Shown here piece after piece: positions 60,574 to 64,000 of a stretch of DNA of 64,000 nucleotides. A program made the translations under genes and the position numbers. How positions within the stretch are numbered: the first letter of the stretch is position 1; each line of letters starts with the position of its first letter. A model generated the notes under the pieces. It was not told the DNA's origin. It did not search any database and was given only the letters and a program-made list of their open reading frames with translations. The stretch comes from Kroppenstedtia sanguinis (GTDB lineage: Bacteria; Bacillota; Bacilli; Thermoactinomycetales; DSM-45169), in the NCBI RefSeq assembly GCF_050433445.1, contig NZ_JBNPXF010000007.1, forward strand, positions 62,001 through 126,000, read 5' to 3'.

Positions 60574-61821
60574 CTAGACTCTCCAAATCTCCGCCCCCAG
60601 AGAGCTGAGCTTATTTTCAAGGTTTTCGTATCCTCTGTCAATGTGATCCACTCCGGTGATCTCTGTCATGCCTGTTGCTACCAGGCCAGCTACTACTAGA
60701 GCGGCGCCTCCCCTGAGATCCATCGCCTGTACAGCCGTTCCATGCAAGGGGAAACCTCCCCGGATCCATGCCGTCCGCCCTTCCACTCGTACATCGGCTC
60801 CCATGCGATACAGCTCATCCACTTGCTTAAACCGGGAAGCATAGATGTTATCTGTCACCAGACTCGTCCCTTCCGCTTGGGTGAGCAAGGAAGTGAAAGG
60901 TTGTTGTAAATCTGTGGGAAATCCGGGATAAGGGAGGGTTTTGATATCTACAGCCTGATACTTTTCCTTGCCGATCACCCGGAGGGACTCATCTGACTCC
61001 TTTACGGCGATCCCCATCTCTCGCAATTTTGCCGACAAGGGCTCCAGATGGAGAGGGATCACATTCTCCACGGTCACATCTCCCACAGTGGCCGCTGCAA
61101 AGATCATATAGGTCCCTGCCTCGATCCGGTCGGGGATGATGGAGTGACGACACCCTTGCAAAGAGCGCCGACCCTGGATCCGAATCACATCGGTGCCGGC
61201 TCCCTGAATTCGGGCCCCCATGGAGGAGAGGAGCGTAGCTACATCGATAATCTCGGGTTCTTTGGCTGCATTCTCGATCACGGTGACCCCCTCCGCCCGA
61301 GAAGCCGCCAACATGATATTAATCGTGGCCCCCACGCTCATTACATCGAGATAGACTCTTGCCCCTTTCAGACGAGAAGCGGTCAGGTGGATGGAACCCT
61401 CCTTGCAAACCACTTGGGCTCCTAATGCTTCCAAGCCCTTAATATGCTGATCGATGGGACGGGGTCCCAGATTACAGCCTCCGGGAAGTCCCACCACCGC
61501 CTCTCCAAACCGGCCCAACATCGCACCCATCAGATAATAGGAGGCCCGCAGTTTTTTCACGCTTGGACCCGCCATCGGCTGGTTTCTCATTTGACGCCCG
61601 TCGATGCGGAGACGATCCCCCTCTCGGGTCACTTCCGCTCCCAAACTGCGAATAATTCCCTCAAAGACTTGCACATCCTGAACATCGGGTAAATTTTCTA
61701 TCACTGTGACCGACTCGGCTAGAATCGTGGCTGGAATCAAAGCCAGTGCACTGTTTTTTGCCCCGCTGACCGGTACATGTCCGTAAAGCGGGCGTCCTCC
61801 TTTGATCATCAGCTTTTCCAT
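60574..61821 (-). CDS. murA: UDP-N-acetylglucosamine 1-carboxyvinyltransferase MurA (copy 2)
   Basis: Second MurA paralogue (MurAB/MurZ type), 415 aa. The active-site loop is LPGGCNLGPRPIDQH with cysteine C116, and SGAKNSALAL marks the substrate-binding lysine and asparagine. ATG 61821 follows GGGAGGG; in-frame upstream starts would add an unrelated 26-residue extension. Located between the transaldolase-like gene and glpX as in Bacillus. Low-GC Gram-positives commonly keep two MurA enzymes. Confidence 0.95.
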   Translation of the reverse strand: MEKLMIKGGRPLYGHVPVSGAKNSALALIPATILAESVTVIENLPDVQDVQVFEGIIRSLGAEVTREGDRLRIDGRQMRNQPMAGPSVKKLRASYYLMGAMLGRFGEAVVGLPGGCNLGPRPIDQHIKGLEALGAQVVCKEGSIHLTASRLKGARVYLDVMSVGATINIMLAASRAEGVTVIENAAKEPEIIDVATLLSSMGARIQGAGTDVIRIQGRRSLQGCRHSIIPDRIEAGTYMIFAAATVGDVTVENVIPLHLEPLSAKLREMGIAVKESDESLRVIGKEKYQAVDIKTLPYPGFPTDLQQPFTSLLTQAEGTSLVTDNIYASRFKQVDELYRMGADVRVEGRTAWIRGGFPLHGTAVQAMDLRGGAALVVAGLVATGMTEITGVDHIDRGYENLENKLSSLGAEIWRV

Positions 61822-61944
61822 CTTGACCCTCCCTCTCAATTGACGCCTGACCTGGGCGTACCCCTCCATGAAAAGGGAAATCCGGCGGCGACAGGCCACA
61901 CCTGCACCGCCGGAACACTGATGATTGAGATCCTCAGCTCCTGC

Positions 61945-62592
61945 TTATCCTTTGATCGCTTGTTCCCAGTCTCTCTTAAACCGCTCGATCCCTTGATCGG
62001 TCAAGGGATGCTGCAACAGTTTCTTCATGACGCCGAAGGGGAGCGTGGCGATATGAGCTCCACTTTCCGCCGCCTGGGTAACATGAATGGGGTGGCGTAC
62101 ACTCGCTGCAATGATCTCTGTCCCAATCTCATGTACATCAAAGATATGAGCGATTTGTCCAATCAATTCCATTCCGTCATGGCTGATATCATCCAGCCTC
62201 CCGATAAAAGGACTCACATAGGTGGCCCCGGCCCGTGCCGCCATCAAAGCCTGATTGGCGGAAAAAACCAGAGTAACATTGGTTTGTATTCCCGCTTGAG
62301 AGAAGCGGTGGACAGCTTTCAACCCTTCCCCAGTCATCGGCACTTTGATGGTGATCTTTTCAGAAATGGCTGTGAGCGGTTCCGCCTCTTTCCACATACC
62401 TTCGGCATCATCACTCATCACTTCTGCACTGATGGAACCGTCGACGCTCTCTACGATTTCCCGAAGGACCTCAGTGAAGTCTCGGCCTGATTTGGCCACC
62501 AGACTCGGATTGGTGGTGACTCCAGAAAGAATGCCCCATTGGTTTGCCTCGCGAATCTCATCTACATCGGCAGTATCGATAAAAAATTTCAA
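61945..62592 (-). CDS. fsa: Transaldolase-like fructose-6-phosphate aldolase (TalC/Fsa family)
   Basis: Class I aldolase with Schiff-base lysine K83 in ITIKVPMTGEG, 215 aa, the short TalC subfamily. GVTTNPSLVAKSGRDF is the N-terminal signature. Bacillus YwjH at this position acts as transaldolase; fructose-6-phosphate aldolase activity is the alternative. It is followed by murA2 about 120 bp on. Confidence 0.94.
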   Translation of the reverse strand: MKFFIDTADVDEIREANQWGILSGVTTNPSLVAKSGRDFTEVLREIVESVDGSISAEVMSDDAEGMWKEAEPLTAISEKITIKVPMTGEGLKAVHRFSQAGIQTNVTLVFSANQALMAARAGATYVSPFIGRLDDISHDGMELIGQIAHIFDVHEIGTEIIAASVRHPIHVTQAAESGAHIATLPFGVMKKLLQHPLTDQGIERFKRDWEQAIKG

Positions 62593-62646
62593 AGCGGATC
62601 ATCTCCTGTAAATATTGAAGAGGGGGGCCGATGGGCTCCCCAGGAA

Positions 62647-63501
62647 TCAAGCCTTGCCGGAACTGCCGAACAGACGCATCTTGCCTTGAACCGTCTCTTG
62701 GATCGCTTCCCGACCTGGACCCAGATATTTACGCGGGTCGATCATATCTGGTTGGCTCATCAGCAGGTCACGAATCACCTGAGTGCAGGCGACCTGGCTT
62801 TCCGTGTTGACATTGATCTTACCCACACCCCGTCGGATGGACTCTTGAATCGCCGAATCCGGCACTCCGGAACCACCGTGAAGAACGATGGGGGCATCGA
62901 TGTTTTGAGCCACTTCTTCGATAATGTTAAAGTGGATTTTTGGTTCACCTTTGTACATCCCATGAGCAGTTCCGACGGCAATCGCCATCGCATCCACTTG
63001 GGTCTCCTCCCAAAAGCGGATCGCCTCTTTCGGGTTGGCGAGGGCTGCTTTCTCTTCATCCACCTGCACATCGTCCTCCACTCCGCCGATGGTTCCCAGC
63101 TCCCCTTCGACGGATACGCCTACCGCATGGGCCGCTTTGACGATCTCCTGGGTCAGGCGGATGTTTTCCTCATAGGGATGATGGGATCCATCAAACATGA
63201 CAGAAGAAAAACCGGCCTGGATGCATTTCATCGCCACTTCAAAACTGCTCCCGTGATCCAGGTGGAGTGCCACGGGCACTTCCGCCTCTTTGGCAGCGAT
63301 CTCAGCCATCGCCACCACATATTCAAGCCCCATATAACGCATGGCCCCTTCACTGACACCGAAAATAAAAGGGGACTTCTCTGCCTTAGCCGCAGCGGCG
63401 ATTCCCTGAACAAACTCCAGGTTATTCATATTAAACTGTCCCACCGCAAATCCTTCTTTTTTAGCGCGGGGGAGAAACTCGGTCATCGGTACCAATGACA
63501 T
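62647..63501 (-). CDS. fba: Class II fructose-1,6-bisphosphate aldolase
   Basis: Zinc-dependent glycolytic aldolase, 284 aa. Metal-site and substrate motifs are ALHLDHGSSFE, VSVEGELGTIGG and VLHGGSGVPDS. ATG 63501 (MSLVPMTEFL) follows GAGGAGGATT; a longer frame upstream is non-conserved. First of the aldolase-murA2 gene group; spo0F would be expected just beyond the window. Confidence 0.97.
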   Translation of the reverse strand: MSLVPMTEFLPRAKKEGFAVGQFNMNNLEFVQGIAAAAKAEKSPFIFGVSEGAMRYMGLEYVVAMAEIAAKEAEVPVALHLDHGSSFEVAMKCIQAGFSSVMFDGSHHPYEENIRLTQEIVKAAHAVGVSVEGELGTIGGVEDDVQVDEEKAALANPKEAIRFWEETQVDAMAIAVGTAHGMYKGEPKIHFNIIEEVAQNIDAPIVLHGGSGVPDSAIQESIRRGVGKINVNTESQVACTQVIRDLLMSQPDMIDPRKYLGPGREAIQETVQGKMRLFGSSGKA

Positions 63502-63796
63502 ATGGAAATCCTCCTCGTCTGGATGGGTTTGTGAAAAATGAACCTCCGAACTCCCGTTATGTACCACCTACCATGACACCGGGAGCCGCTGGCGTCGCCC
63601 CAAAAAAGCAAGACAATACCGTTGCCAATCCCGAATCGGGAGGGTGTTCACCGATATTTTAACATAAAACACCTGCCGGTACCTGATCCGACATTAGTGA
63701 GGATGACCTCCTCGCAGGTAAAATCGGGGCGCCGCCCGCTCCAGCTGCTGAACACTTTCCGGACTGTGGGATCCATTTCACCTGACGGCGCCAAAT
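63502..63796 (-). other. Long leader region of fba
   Basis: About 295 nt between the putative promoter and fba. It contains small hairpins such as GAGGTCATCCTC and CCCGATTCGGG, but nothing I can assign to a known riboswitch class and no spo0F sequence. Confidence 0.4.
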
Positions 63797-63826
63797 TTTC
63801 TACAATCCTGAGTCATTTCATGTCAA
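63797..63826 (-). promoter_or_regulatory. Possible promoter of fba
   Basis: Minus strand perfect TTGACA at 63826-63821, 18-bp spacer, TAGAAA at 63802-63797. Confidence 0.4.
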
Positions 63827-63937
63827 GCGAGTTGAATAACTATATTTTGGTAAGTAAGTCGTGTTTACCCCCGCGACTATACCCTCCCACAAGGAAGTAG
63901 AGGCTGGCGCTACAAGTCTTCTGGGCTAGAGTCGGTC

Positions 63938-64000
63938 AGGATGGGGTTTCGCATTCCGGCATCTTCCGATCCAAAATCGCTTCATGTGAAACCCCATCCT
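63938..64000. repeat. Family C hairpin with 13-bp arms
   Basis: AGGATGGGGTTTC at 63938-63950 pairs perfectly with GAAACCCCATCCT at 63988-64000, which is the very end of the window, so the stem may continue. The loop contains CCGATCCAAAATCGCTTCAT, matching the family C copy at 54200 in inverse. Confidence 0.75.

Noticed and set aside
63622..63900. Plus-strand frame of 92 codons upstream of fba
   Set aside because: It overlaps the putative fba promoter and leader on the other strand, has no ribosome-binding site and no recognisable domain.

Overview
The window comes from an endospore-forming Gram-positive bacterium of the order Bacillales. The gene order fbaA-fsa-murA2-glpX-rho-rpmE-tdk ... 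prfA-prmC-spoIIR-ywlC-mntP-ywlE-rpiB-ywlG-glyA-(rtcB)-upp-atp is the classic Bacillus arrangement. The Bacillus-type nuo operon, the GC-rich text and the frequent TTG/GTG starts suggest a Thermoactinomycetaceae-like organism (Kroppenstedtia or Desmospora type). That placement is an inference, not an identification. Nearly all genes lie on the minus strand; only the ywlB-like acetyltransferase and a CPBP protease are confidently on plus. I saw no rRNA, tRNA, CRISPR, prophage or intact transposase.

1-13 kb: a cell-surface polysaccharide locus. It has a 4-epimerase cut by the window edge, three family-4 glycosyltransferases, a Wzy-like polymerase and a Wzx flippase. It also has five enzymes that together look like the WbpA/B/E/D/I route to UDP-2,3-diacetamido-2,3-dideoxy-mannuronic acid. 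13-23 kb: fabZ, an ACT-domain malic enzyme, pgsA-like, an EpuA-family protein, then the sporulation/envelope block spoIIID-spoIIQ-spoIID-murA-ywmB-ywzB. sigmaF-like promoters precede spoIIQ and spoIIR, and a sigmaE-like promoter precedes spoIIID.

23-33 kb: a complex I operon nuoA-B-C-H-I-J-K-L-M-N with no nuoD between nuoC and nuoH, and a repeat element inserted between nuoH and nuoI. Its leader carries two promoters and a terminator-like hairpin. 33-40.5 kb: the complete F1Fo ATP synthase operon atpZ-I-B-E-F-H-A-G-D-C. 40.6-52.5 kb: upp, rtcB, glyA and the ywl block through prfA. 53-64 kb: a CPBP protease (+), a YhcN/YlaJ lipoprotein, tdk, rpmE, a LysM/M23 peptidase, rho, glpX, murA2, a transaldolase-like aldolase and class II fructose-bisphosphate aldolase.

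The main unexplained structure is a set of intergenic repeats. Family A is a roughly 205-bp MITE-like element with about 19-bp terminal inverted repeats and an internal stem whose arms co-vary. There are five near-full copies plus deleted, composite and fragmentary ones. Family B has a GGGCTTCAGCCC palindrome next to a TGTAGTGCCTGTGG core, and part of it is amplified as a 34-bp tandem array. Family C is a hairpin with GGGGTTC/GAACCCC-type arms. The missing nuoD and the family A element are the observations most worth following up.
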